A stretch of DNA of 64,000 bases from Arthrobacter sp. AK04 (GTDB lineage Bacteria > Actinomycetota > Actinomycetes > Actinomycetales > Micrococcaceae). Each line of letters starts with the position of its first letter. Positions within the stretch are counted from its first letter, which is position 1. Below are positions 52,553 through 60,534 of this stretch, piece by piece. The translations under genes were made by a program, and so were the position numbers. The notes under the pieces were generated by a model. That model had not been told where the DNA came from and did no database searches. It saw nothing but the letters and a program-made list of their open reading frames with translations. The DNA is taken from NCBI RefSeq assembly GCF_021129155.1, contig NZ_JAJOMC010000005.1, positions 60,216-124,215 on the forward strand, read 5' to 3'.

Positions 52553-53709
52553 CCTTCCAGCGGACCCAGCCAGGCGTTGGCAACAGTGTTGTGGGCGGAC
52601 TCATCATCGGACGGATGGAACATGCCTGCCAGAACGTCCCGGTAGAGCCGCTCCAGTTCTGAGCCGCGGAAATAACTCGAGCCCCCGCTGACGCGGATGG
52701 CCAGGTCCACCACCTTCCGCGCAGTCTCCGTGGCGTTCACCTTCAGGCCCACCAGCTTTGGGAACCACTGCGCTCCGTGGTCTGCCAGGGCGTCCACGTC
52801 CGCGGCCACTGCGGCCAACTGCGGATACAGGGCATCCATCGCCATGGCCGCCTCCGCAACCTTCCAGCGGATGTCCGCGTCCTGTGCGTAACTGCGTCCG
52901 TTGTTCTTGAACGAGGTGCGCCGCTTCACGGTCTCCACGCCCACTGCGAGGGCACGCTCCCCCACGCCTGTATAGACGGCTGCGAGCAGCGTCTCGAAAC
53001 AGGCGAAGATGGCGAAGATCAGCGGGTCCCTGCTGGGACCAACCGGGATCCTGCGGAAGATCCGTTCCGGCGGGACAACGGCACCATCCAGGACGGTGGT
53101 GTTGGACTGGCTCGCCCGCATGCCCAGGGTGTCCCAGTCATCGACGATGCGGTATCCCGGCGTTTCCCGGGTGATGAAGCCGTGGACCAGTTCGCCTTCC
53201 CCTTCCCGGGCATCCGGGTCCTTGCCGAAAATCCCCAGGCGGGTCCACGCCGGCGAGAGGCTCGTGAAAATCTTTGTTCCTGTGAAGGAGTACCCGCCGT
53301 CCGGCAAGGGAGCCGCCGTAGTCCGTGAATCGAACAGGACCGAATCGTTGCCGGCCTCGGAGTTGCCGAAGGCGAAGATCGCGCCGTCCGCAGCTTCCTT
53401 GAGGACGAAGTCAAGGGAGGTGTCGCCGCGTGCTTTGAGGACATGCGCGACGCCGGTCCACACCAGGTGCATATTGACGGCCAGTGCGGTGGCGGGGGCG
53501 GCCGTTGCGAGCCTGCGCTGGCACTGCGCCACCGCTTCGAGGCCGAAGCCCAGGCCGCCGTCGTCCGCTGGAACGAATATTTTCAGGTAACCGGCCCCCA
53601 CCAGTTCCTCAAGGTCCTCATGGAAGAACGCGTTGTCCCGGTCATAGCCGGCGGCACGGCCGCGGATCCGCTCCAGGAGGGCGTCGGGCAGGACTTCCTC
53701 GGGGGTCAT
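52549..53709 (-). CDS. Acyl-CoA dehydrogenase family protein
   Basis: 386 aa from the ATG at 53709 (MTPEEVLPD), 10 bases after the M20 stop. FAD-binding acyl-CoA dehydrogenase fold: FAFGNSEAGNDSV, FTGTKIFTSLSPAWTRLGIF (in part), GMRASQSNTTVLDGAVVP, and C-terminal DLAIRVSGGSSYFRGSELERLYRD (in part). The usual catalytic Glu region is not evident, and the SxSN segment resembles DszC/HpaH-like flavin-dependent monooxygenases, so it may be a reductive or oxygenase relative rather than a beta-oxidation enzyme. Confidence 0.82.
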   Translation of the reverse strand: MTPEEVLPDALLERIRGRAAGYDRDNAFFHEDLEELVGAGYLKIFVPADDGGLGFGLEAVAQCQRRLATAAPATALAVNMHLVWTGVAHVLKARGDTSLDFVLKEAADGAIFAFGNSEAGNDSVLFDSRTTAAPLPDGGYSFTGTKIFTSLSPAWTRLGIFGKDPDAREGEGELVHGFITRETPGYRIVDDWDTLGMRASQSNTTVLDGAVVPPERIFRRIPVGPSRDPLIFAIFACFETLLAAVYTGVGERALAVGVETVKRRTSFKNNGRSYAQDADIRWKVAEAAMAMDALYPQLAAVAADVDALADHGAQWFPKLVGLKVNATETARKVVDLAIRVSGGSSYFRGSELERLYRDVLAGMFHPSDDESAHNTVANAWLGPLEG

Positions 53710-53719
53710 GGCGGCCGCG

Positions 53720-55024
53720 TCAGTAGTTGGTGAGGAGGGTGTTGAGGACCCGCGCACCGAACTTCAGCGAATCTGCGGGAACCCTCTCGTCCACGCCGTG
53801 GAACATGCCGGTGAAGTCCAGCTCGTCCGGCAGCATCAGGGGCGCGAACCCATATCCGGTGATGCCAAGCCTGCTCAGTGACTTGTTGTCCGTGCCGCCG
53901 GAGAGGGTGTACGGCAGGACCTTGGCACCTGGGTCCTCGGAGTGCAGGGCGTCGATCATGGAGTCCACCAGGTTGCCCGCGAAGGGCACCTCCAGTGAGA
54001 CGTCCTGGTGCACGTAGCTGACGTCGACGCCCGTGCCGGCCAGTTCGCGGACGATCTCAAGGACGTGTTCCTGCTGGCCGGGCAGGGTGCGGCAGTCGAT
54101 CAGTGCCTCAGCGGATTCCGGAATCACGTTGTGCTTGTAGCCGCCCTTGAGCAGCGTGGGGTTGGTGGTGTTCTGCAGTGTTGCCCCAACGAACCGGGCT
54201 ACGGTTCCCAGCTGGCTCAGCAGGACATCCGGGTTGTCGGCGTCGAACTCCACGCCCGTGAGTTCCGTCACCCCGTCAAGGAACTGGCGGGTGGTGGGGG
54301 TCAGCTCGATGGGCCACTTGTACTCGCCGATGCGCGTGACGGCTCCGGCCAGCCGCGTCACGGCGTTGTCCGTGCTGATCTGGGAGCCGTGGCCCGCCCT
54401 GCCGTGGGCCACGAGCCGCAGCCATGAGATGCCCTTCTCCGCGGTTTGGAGGAGGTACGTCCGCTGGCCGCCAATAGTGGCCGAGAATCCGCCCACCTCC
54501 GAGATGGCCTCGGTGGCGCCCTCGAACAGCTCCGGACGCTTGTCCACGGCGTAGCGGGCACCGTAAGCGCCGCCCGCTTCCTCGTCCGCGAAGAAGGCGA
54601 AGATGATGTCCCGCTTGGGCTTCCTCCCTGTTCGGGCGAATCCCCGCAGCACCGCAAGGATCATGGCGTCCATGTCTTTCATGTCGACGGCGCCGCGTCC
54701 CCAGATCAGCCCGTCCTTCAGTTCGGCGCCGAACGGGTCCACAGACCACTGGTCCCGAAGCGCCGGCACCACGTCCAGGTGGCCGTGGACCACGAGGGCG
54801 CTGGCGGACGGGTCTTCGCCCGCCATGCGGGTGACCACGTTTGCCCGCCCCGGTGCGGACTCAAAGATTTCGGCGTCCAGGCCGACTTCCTCAATAAGGC
54901 CGGCGGCATACTCTGCCGCGGCGCGCTCACCCGGGCCCGAGCCGTCGCCGAAGTTGGAGGTGTCTATCCGGATGAGTTCCTGGCAGATCCGGACAACTTC
55001 ATCCTCGGGCAGGACGTCAGGCAT
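53720..55024 (-). CDS. M20/M25/M40 family metallo-hydrolase
   Basis: 434 aa. ArgE/DapE/ACY1-type: metal histidine in VVHGHLDVVPA, bridging Asp in WGRGAVDMKDMDA, catalytic Glu in FFADEEAGGAYGA, and dimerisation domain in the middle. Hydrolyses N-acyl amino acids or dipeptides. It precedes the acyl-CoA dehydrogenase-like gene by 10 bases, so the two form an operon. Confidence 0.9.
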   Translation of the reverse strand: MPDVLPEDEVVRICQELIRIDTSNFGDGSGPGERAAAEYAAGLIEEVGLDAEIFESAPGRANVVTRMAGEDPSASALVVHGHLDVVPALRDQWSVDPFGAELKDGLIWGRGAVDMKDMDAMILAVLRGFARTGRKPKRDIIFAFFADEEAGGAYGARYAVDKRPELFEGATEAISEVGGFSATIGGQRTYLLQTAEKGISWLRLVAHGRAGHGSQISTDNAVTRLAGAVTRIGEYKWPIELTPTTRQFLDGVTELTGVEFDADNPDVLLSQLGTVARFVGATLQNTTNPTLLKGGYKHNVIPESAEALIDCRTLPGQQEHVLEIVRELAGTGVDVSYVHQDVSLEVPFAGNLVDSMIDALHSEDPGAKVLPYTLSGGTDNKSLSRLGITGYGFAPLMLPDELDFTGMFHGVDERVPADSLKFGARVLNTLLTNY

Positions 55025-55194
55025 GGAGGGCTCCTCACTGGGAATGACTGGCTGGTGCAGCGCTGATGTGCTGCCCTCAGCCTACCCACTCGGCCCGATT
55101 CGATGTTTCGGGAAAAGTCGTGTTAGAGTTTTTCTCGCTGCTTCGGAGAAACGCGAAACGCTGAAAGGCGGAAACGGTTTCCGAATCACCACCT

Positions 55195-55277
55195 GCGCGG
55201 GTGGCGGAATGGCAGACGCGCTAGCTTGAGGTGCTAGTCCTCGAAAGGGGGTGGGGGTTCAAGTCCCCCTCCGCGCA
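55195..55277 (+). tRNA. tRNA-Leu (anticodon GAG)
   Basis: 83 nt class II tRNA. Acceptor GCGCGGG pairs with TCCGCGC (last pair G-T), D-arm GGCGGAATGGCAGAC, anticodon stem CTAGC/GCTAG around TTGAGGT with GAG at 55228-55230, long variable arm, T-stem GGGGG/CCCCC with loop TTCAAGT. CCA is not encoded. Followed by a strong terminator. Confidence 0.95.
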
Positions 55278-55284
55278 CAATGGG

Positions 55285-55328
55285 AAAGCCCCGGAAAATC
55301 GATGATTTTCCGGGGCTTTTTTCTTTTT
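55285..55328 (+). terminator. Terminator after tRNA-Leu
   Basis: Perfect 16-bp stem (55285-55300 with 55304-55319), GAT loop, followed by a long T-rich tail (TTTTCTTTTT). Confidence 0.93.
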
Positions 55329-55437
55329 ATGGCCTGGCGCCGGTTTCCGGCACTTGAGGCGCCGGGTACGGGGTTACCCACAAAGCAGGTACCAACTACT
55401 CGGGCGCAGGCCTGTCACGGATCCTAGTGTGGTTCAC

Positions 55438-55501
55438 GGAACCGGCGACGAGAGCATACGCCTGAGACCACGTGTGCTCGCCCCCAGCCGTCGCCGGTTC
55501 C
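55438..55501. repeat. Nested inverted repeat (large stem-loop)
   Basis: Outer 13-bp perfect arms GGAACCGGCGACG (55438-55450) and CGTCGCCGGTTCC (55489-55501); inside them a second 9-bp stem GAGCATACG/CGTGTGCTC (55452-55460, 55471-55479, one mismatch) with a 10-base loop. No T-run on either side. It lies in the 220-base gap between the tRNA-Leu terminator and the phosphoesterase stop. The rest of that gap shows nothing else. Confidence 0.6.
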
Positions 55502-55548
55502 GCTCACCCCGTCCTGACATTGCACTTATGTGCGCACTGCGCCCGTGA

Positions 55549-56556
55549 TTACTTCCGGATGCTGAAGGAATCGGAGAAGGTGTAGCCGTCCGCCGGGACA
55601 AGCTTCACGTCCATGCGGGTGTTGGTCGCCGTGACGTCCAGCGTCCCCAGTGTCGAATTGTGGTTACCGGCTGACCAGGATGCGAAATAGTGCGATTCGG
55701 GGTCGTCGATATTGATTTCGCGGGGTGTCCGCCCTCCAATGCCGACAGTGACGAAGACCGTTCCCCTGCCTTGGGTCATGGCATCTCCGGTGTCCACCAC
55801 ACATCTCTTCTCAACGGTTTTGACTCTCATAGACTCACACCGGTCACTGAAGCCGAGTTGGCGGGTCCGCTGGTACAGGTGCTCATGACCGCTGAGAACG
55901 AGGTCCACCTTCTTCTCGATCAGCATGTTGGTGAGGGCTTCTCCCGCTGCGCAGGCATACCGCCCCATGGTGAAACAGGGAGTATGCATGGCGACAACGG
56001 TCCAGGGAATGTTCTCTGTCCGCGCTCCGTCGATTGCCTTTTCCGTCCAGTTCCACCGCTCGCTGTCCTTTGAGTAGTCGAGCTTGCCACCAGGAAATTC
56101 GATACCTGGTGAAACCACGATGATTCGGGCCAGTGGTTCTTCCTGCGGAACATCTACGTACCACTGTTCGGCGTAATCGCCTTGCAGGCCGGGAAGCCGG
56201 TTAGGCAGGCATGCGGCCAACTTCTCAATATCACCGTCAGAGCCATCACTCTCATGGTTTCCAGGAAGCAGCTGGTACGCGAACTCCGCGCCCAGCTTTC
56301 CTGTGACCATGTCGCAGAACTCCTGGTCGGCACCGGGCTCATAGGGGAAGTCACCCAGCGCGATATTGAAGTCCGGCTTCAGTTCGGCCACCGTGTCCAG
56401 CACGGCCAATGCGCCCTCGCCCAGGCCTATGTCGCCGGCGGCGGTGAAGTGCACGGACTTTTCATCCGGGGATCCGCAGGCGGCCAGAGCAACCAGGCTG
56501 AGTGTTGCTATTCCGGCGCCCAGCAACTGCTTCACCGACCGCTTGCTACGAATCAT
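55549..56556 (-). CDS. Metallophosphoesterase lipoprotein
   Basis: 335 aa. Lipoprotein signal with lipobox LAAC (Cys27). Calcineurin-like phosphoesterase motifs: FTAAGDIGLG (D), LGDFPYE (GD), LLPGNHESDG (GNHE) and SGHEHLYQRT (GHEH). Probably an extracytoplasmic phosphatase of the purple-acid type. Substrate unknown. AGTGTAA lies before the start; single gene. Confidence 0.88.
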   Translation of the reverse strand: MIRSKRSVKQLLGAGIATLSLVALAACGSPDEKSVHFTAAGDIGLGEGALAVLDTVAELKPDFNIALGDFPYEPGADQEFCDMVTGKLGAEFAYQLLPGNHESDGSDGDIEKLAACLPNRLPGLQGDYAEQWYVDVPQEEPLARIIVVSPGIEFPGGKLDYSKDSERWNWTEKAIDGARTENIPWTVVAMHTPCFTMGRYACAAGEALTNMLIEKKVDLVLSGHEHLYQRTRQLGFSDRCESMRVKTVEKRCVVDTGDAMTQGRGTVFVTVGIGGRTPREINIDDPESHYFASWSAGNHNSTLGTLDVTATNTRMDVKLVPADGYTFSDSFSIRK

Positions 56557-56711
56557 GGATGAACCAACTCCCGGGGAAGTGTAATGGCTTTGCAGCTTGA
56601 AGCGATCCTACCGGGGCGGCCGGGAAGGACAATGGGCTGGCCGGACCCGCACTGGACGCCGCCGCTGTGACGAACGCGGCCTACTGCCCAAACGGTCACC
56701 GTCGGACAGCG

Positions 56712-56936
56712 TCAGTGCGGATGAAGTTTCCCTGGGGGCCTGGTGCCTTTTGCGAGCCGCGAACCCTTGACTGCCGTCCTGTACAGGACATGGCGCTCCC
56801 CGGCCCGGCTGGCCCGGCGCTCACGGCGCCGGGCCCTCCTCTCCGGGCGGTCAATGGCCGACAGGATTGCGAATGTGCCAGTGATCCAAAGGAACGCCGT
56901 GGACAACACCAAGGCAATTTCCAGCTCAGTGCCCAT
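56712..56936 (-). CDS. Small membrane hypothetical protein
   Basis: 74 aa. One N-terminal membrane helix (LEIALVLSTAFLWITGTFAIL) and an Arg-rich tail (RRARRRERRASRAG). TAAAAT is 6 bases before the ATG, consistent with a leaderless message. No family recognised. Coding is supported by composition and position only; two other frames over the same bases read less like protein. Confidence 0.4.
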   Translation of the reverse strand: MGTELEIALVLSTAFLWITGTFAILSAIDRPERRARRRERRASRAGERHVLYRTAVKGSRLAKGTRPPGKLHPH

Positions 56937-56998
56937 ACCTGCATTTTAAGCCGCGCGGGCGCACATAGAGAGCCCGCTCCCGGTGCGATTTCGTGGCC

Positions 56999-57970
56999 CT
57001 AAAGGACGCCCAGCTCCCCAACAGCGGCCAGCACATCCTGCACGGTGACAGCCAGCAGGGCGGGGTCGGGTTCATGGGCAAACGTGTCCCCCCGCCGCAG
57101 CTCAGCCCGGGTCAGGACTACGTGGGGCCCCGGGGGCGGGCCCCAGATTTCGGGCGGAGCAGGCCCAAACAAGACCACCGACGGCGTCCCGTAGGCCGAA
57201 GCCAGGTGCGCAGCGCCGGTATCCGCGGAGATCACAAGCCGGGCAGCTGCGATGGTGGCGGCGAACTCCCCCAGCCCCAGCCTCCCCGCCAGCACGGCAT
57301 CGTCGGGAAGGCCGGACTGACGGCAAACCTCCACCGCGCGGTCCCTTTCCCCGCCGCCGCCGGTAAAAACAACGTTGTGCCCGGCCACTGCGAGCGCGGA
57401 GGCAACAGCGGCGAACCGCTCCGCAGGCCAGAGGCGGCTGCCGTAGGCTGCCCCGACATGCAGGACGGTGGCTCCGGGAACGGGGCTGGGCTGATGGGGC
57501 GCCTGCAGCTGGATGTCCAGCGGATCAGCTTCGATGCCGTGCCACTCCAGGAGCGCGGTCCAGCGCTCCCTTTCGTGCAGCTGGGAACGCCACGGCGGGC
57601 CGTCCCGGTGCTGGCTCCTGTGCCCGATAGTCTGCCGCGCCTGCAAAGCCTCGATTCGTCCTTGGCTCTCAGGGCCGCTGCCGTGGAGGTTGACTGCCAC
57701 ATCCACCACGCCGGGTTTCAAAGCCAGCGGCTCGTCCAGGCCGTGGGTGGGCAGGAGCTCATAGCCGCCCACCAGCCCCAACGCTTCCGACAGCCAGCCC
57801 TGGGCCGCATACCGCAGCCGATGATCGGGAAAGGCGCGGCGGAGGGCTTTAAGGGCGGGGACGGCCACCAGCAGGTCCCCCAGCTTTAAGGCCCTAAGCA
57901 CCAGCAGTTCCGGTTTTGCACCGCCAAGGTTCCCCGGCGCGGGCTCAGTGAGGACCTCCCCGCCGCTCAT
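56999..57970 (-). CDS. Glycosyltransferase family 9 protein
   Basis: 323 aa. GT9/heptosyltransferase-like: LLVLRALKLGDLLVAVPALKALRRAFPDHR near the N-terminus (in part), GTP-type loop VVFTGGGGERDRAVEVC and LVISADTGAAHLASAYGTPSVVLFGPAPP. GT9 enzymes add heptose or related sugars to LPS in Gram-negatives; Actinobacteria have no LPS, so it more likely acts on another envelope glycan. ATGA overlap (57967-57970) with the next gene shows co-translation. Confidence 0.85.
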   Translation of the reverse strand: MSGGEVLTEPAPGNLGGAKPELLVLRALKLGDLLVAVPALKALRRAFPDHRLRYAAQGWLSEALGLVGGYELLPTHGLDEPLALKPGVVDVAVNLHGSGPESQGRIEALQARQTIGHRSQHRDGPPWRSQLHERERWTALLEWHGIEADPLDIQLQAPHQPSPVPGATVLHVGAAYGSRLWPAERFAAVASALAVAGHNVVFTGGGGERDRAVEVCRQSGLPDDAVLAGRLGLGEFAATIAAARLVISADTGAAHLASAYGTPSVVLFGPAPPEIWGPPPGPHVVLTRAELRRGDTFAHEPDPALLAVTVQDVLAAVGELGVL

Positions 57971-59112
57971 GCGTCCTCTTGAGGCAGCTCGGTCGCGGCC
58001 AGGCTCCGCACGTCCTCATAGACGTCACGGACCGCGACATCTGCCACGGCTGAGTCGTCGTGGGGGCATCGGGGCGCCGTCCAGCCAACCTGGGTGACGT
58101 CTATCCCGCAGGAGGGGCAAGCAGTCACCCAGGACGCGTGGATGCGGTGCAGGCTCCTGCCCAGCGCCCCGGCGTTGATGACGTTGCCCGCCCAGAACAC
58201 TCCCACGGTGGGCACTCCCAGCGCCTGGGCGAGGTGCCGGGGGCCACTGTCATTGCCAACCACCACTGCCGCACGGGCCAGCAGCGCCACAAGCCCGCCC
58301 ATGTCCAGGTTCCCGGCCAGGGAACGGACGTGGGCAGAGGCTGCCTGCTCCGCGACCTGTCCGGCCAGTTCCTGCTCGCTCTCATCCCCGATGACCACCA
58401 CCCTGAACCCGTCCGCAGCGCACCCTGCCGCCAGTTCAGCAAACCGCCCAACCGGCCACCGGCGGCGGGGATCGGTGGCGCCCGGATGCACCACCACCAA
58501 AGGCCCGCTGCCGCCGTCGTCCATAACGACGGCGGGGCGCGCCAGTCCCGGCGCCGGCGCCAGGCGTGCCTCCAGGTCGACGGGGAAGGCGCCGGCCAGG
58601 CCAGCGACTTCCAGCGCCCTCAGCGGCTCGTGCTGGTAGTAGAGGTAGGGAACCGTCCGCTCCAGGCTGGCCGCGTCCGCCGTACGCGTGCCCACCGTGT
58701 GCCGCGCTCCCAGGCGAAGGAGGAACGGGTTTGAATAGCGCCCACCGCCGTGGAGCTGGACGGCAAGGTCGAACCGGCGCCCGCGCATGCCGTCAAAAAA
58801 TGATTCCAGTTCTTCCGCGTCCTCCTGTCCCGGGCGGACGCCTTCAGCAAAGGGCAGGACGCACACCTCGTCCACGGGACTTGTGGTTGCGTCAAGCAGT
58901 GCCTTGTGCACGGGGGTGCCCAGCAAAGTCAGTGTTGCGCCGGGATATGCCGCCTTGAGGGCGGACATGGCCGGAATTGCAAAGACCAGATCGCCCAGGC
59001 CTCCGCCCCGCAATACAGCGATCCTGGTCACGTCCTGGAACTTTTCCAGGACAGGACCAACACCGGTACCAACCCGCCGGGAACCACCGAACTCTGCAGT
59101 GAGCTGCTCCAC
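57967..59112 (-). CDS. Glycosyltransferase family 9 protein (upstream partner)
   Basis: 381 aa. RIAVLRGGGLGDLVFAIPAMSALKAAYPG (in part), VVVIGDESEQELAGQV, VVGNDSGPRHLAQALGVPTVGVFW, and a cysteine-rich C-terminal motif ACPSCGIDVTQVGWTAPRCPHDD (in part) that is typical of GT9 members related to WaaF. First gene of the two-gene unit. Two GT9 enzymes in a row suggest consecutive additions of the same sugar type. Confidence 0.86.
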   Translation of the reverse strand: MEQLTAEFGGSRRVGTGVGPVLEKFQDVTRIAVLRGGGLGDLVFAIPAMSALKAAYPGATLTLLGTPVHKALLDATTSPVDEVCVLPFAEGVRPGQEDAEELESFFDGMRGRRFDLAVQLHGGGRYSNPFLLRLGARHTVGTRTADAASLERTVPYLYYQHEPLRALEVAGLAGAFPVDLEARLAPAPGLARPAVVMDDGGSGPLVVVHPGATDPRRRWPVGRFAELAAGCAADGFRVVVIGDESEQELAGQVAEQAASAHVRSLAGNLDMGGLVALLARAAVVVGNDSGPRHLAQALGVPTVGVFWAGNVINAGALGRSLHRIHASWVTACPSCGIDVTQVGWTAPRCPHDDSAVADVAVRDVYEDVRSLAATELPQEDA

Positions 59113-59253
59113 GTATACCCCTTACTCATGTTGCAGAGGCCGCGCCGTGCGTTGCGTCCTCCGCTGCCCTGCCACCCATGCTGCGGTGATAAACCGCGGG
59201 CTGCCTACTTTCAACCCTTACCCAGTGGAGGGTCAACATACTCCGGCTATTGG

Positions 59254-59279
59254 GGAATAGCCTCGTGATGCTGTACGTT
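59254..59279 (+). promoter_or_regulatory. SigR/SigH-like promoter of the DUF4193 gene
   Basis: GGAAT at 59254-59258 (GGGGAAT), exactly 18 bases, GTT at 59277-59279: a full match to the SigR consensus. It is 43 bases before the GTG start, about the right distance for a promoter with a short leader. Confidence 0.65.
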
Positions 59280-59321
59280 TCATACGCGACAGGCGAACCA
59301 AAGAAAAGAGAAGCACCTAAA

Positions 59322-59624
59322 GTGGCAACCGATTACGATGAACTGCGCTCCGACGTCAAGGAATCGCAGGACAACTCACTCGAGCAGCTCCAGTCAGCAA
59401 ATGCTCCCGACGCACGCAGCGTTGTGCTGGAGCTGGATGAGGCTGACGGGCTTGACGGCGCAGGCGTGCCCGGAGGCGAGTTCGTGGCCGAAGAGCTCGT
59501 GGTACAGGTCATCCCGCAGGCTGAAGATGAATTCACCTGCTACTCCTGCTTCCTGGTCCGTCACCGGTCCCAGATAGCGCGCCAGAAGGATGGCCACAGC
59601 TACTGCACCGAGTGCGAAGGCTAG
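59322..59624 (+). CDS. DUF4193 family zinc-ribbon protein
   Basis: 100 aa from the GTG at 59322 (MATDYDELRSDVKESQ), the conserved start of the family; an upstream in-frame ATG would add a non-conserved stretch. Acidic N-terminal half (YDELRSDVKESQDNSLEQL) and a C-terminal zinc ribbon C73-x2-C76...C95-x2-C98. Found across Actinobacteria; function unknown. A SigR-like promoter and a redox-labile zinc site together suggest a thiol-stress role. Confidence 0.88.
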   Translation: MATDYDELRSDVKESQDNSLEQLQSANAPDARSVVLELDEADGLDGAGVPGGEFVAEELVVQVIPQAEDEFTCYSCFLVRHRSQIARQKDGHSYCTECEG

Positions 59625-59675
59625 TTAACACAGTCGACGTGGGGCTTCGGGAACGTCCGCGGCCCCACCGATCCT

Positions 59676-59704
59676 AAGGCACGCCCTTTTCGTTGGCGTG
59701 CCTT
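59676..59704 (+). terminator. Terminator after the DUF4193 gene
   Basis: AAGGCACGCC pairs with GGCGTGCCTT around a 9-base T-rich loop; a short T-run (TTT) follows a few bases later. Confidence 0.7.
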
Positions 59705-59784
59705 TCGGCTTTAAGCCGGCACCCAGGAGGTCCCGGTACTGTGGCGCGTATGGCATACGCTGATCCGGCCGGCACCTGGCTTTG

Positions 59785-60525
59785 ATGAACATATCCGTCG
59801 ACCTCTGGAATAAGCTGCTGGACGCCTTCAGCCGGGCGGACGCCCCGAGAGTGACTTTTATCGAACTCGCGCTGGCGCTGGTGATCGCTGCCGCCTTGTC
59901 CGTTCCCCGGCGGTCGTGGAAGTACTTCGGACTGCTGGCCACGGCAACGCACGAAATGGGGCATGCGGTCGCTGCACTGCTGAGCGGCCAGCGGCTGTCA
60001 GGCATCCGCCTGCGCCTGGACCATTCCGGAACCACCACCACATACAGCCGCAGCAGGCTCGCAAGCGCATGGTCGTGCTTTTGGGGTTACCCGGTCCCGG
60101 CCATTGTGGGTGCCGCGTTTGTCTGGTGCGGATTCAACGGATGGGGCCCGGCCGCTATCACGGCCGGCGGCCTTGCCCTGGCTGCCTCGCTGCTGTTCCT
60201 GCGGAATCTTGCCGGCATCCTTATTACTTTCACCGCAATCGCAGTGACACTTCTCCTGGTGCTCCTGGTCCCGGAGGCATTCGTCGGGCACGTGGCCGTC
60301 ATCCTGGGGATGGCGCTGCTGGTGGCCGCCGTGCGCGACCTCATCAAGCTGGCGCACCTTCACCTGCGCCGGCGGGAAAGGCTGGCGAGTTCTGACGCCT
60401 ACCTGCTGTGGCGCGCCACCTCAATTCCCTCCGCGGTGTGGATCGTACTCTTCGCGGCCCTGGTGGCGGGCTCCTGGCTGTGGGCCTGGCAGCCCATCTC
60501 CACAGTCCTCTACGCGGGAGCATAG
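59785..60525 (+). CDS. M50 family metallopeptidase-like membrane protein
   Basis: 246 aa from the ATG at 59785. Zinc motif THEMGHAVAALLSG (HEMGH at 56-60) placed at the start of a membrane helix, then five or six more membrane helices. Like the M50B (PF13398) proteins of Actinobacteria. Basic C-terminal region HLRRRERL between the last two helices. Substrate unknown. GHR-like gene follows 9 bases later on the same strand. Confidence 0.85.
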   Translation: MNISVDLWNKLLDAFSRADAPRVTFIELALALVIAAALSVPRRSWKYFGLLATATHEMGHAVAALLSGQRLSGIRLRLDHSGTTTTYSRSRLASAWSCFWGYPVPAIVGAAFVWCGFNGWGPAAITAGGLALAASLLFLRNLAGILITFTAIAVTLLLVLLVPEAFVGHVAVILGMALLVAAVRDLIKLAHLHLRRRERLASSDAYLLWRATSIPSAVWIVLFAALVAGSWLWAWQPISTVLYAGA

Positions 60526-60534
60526 GCTGGTCCC

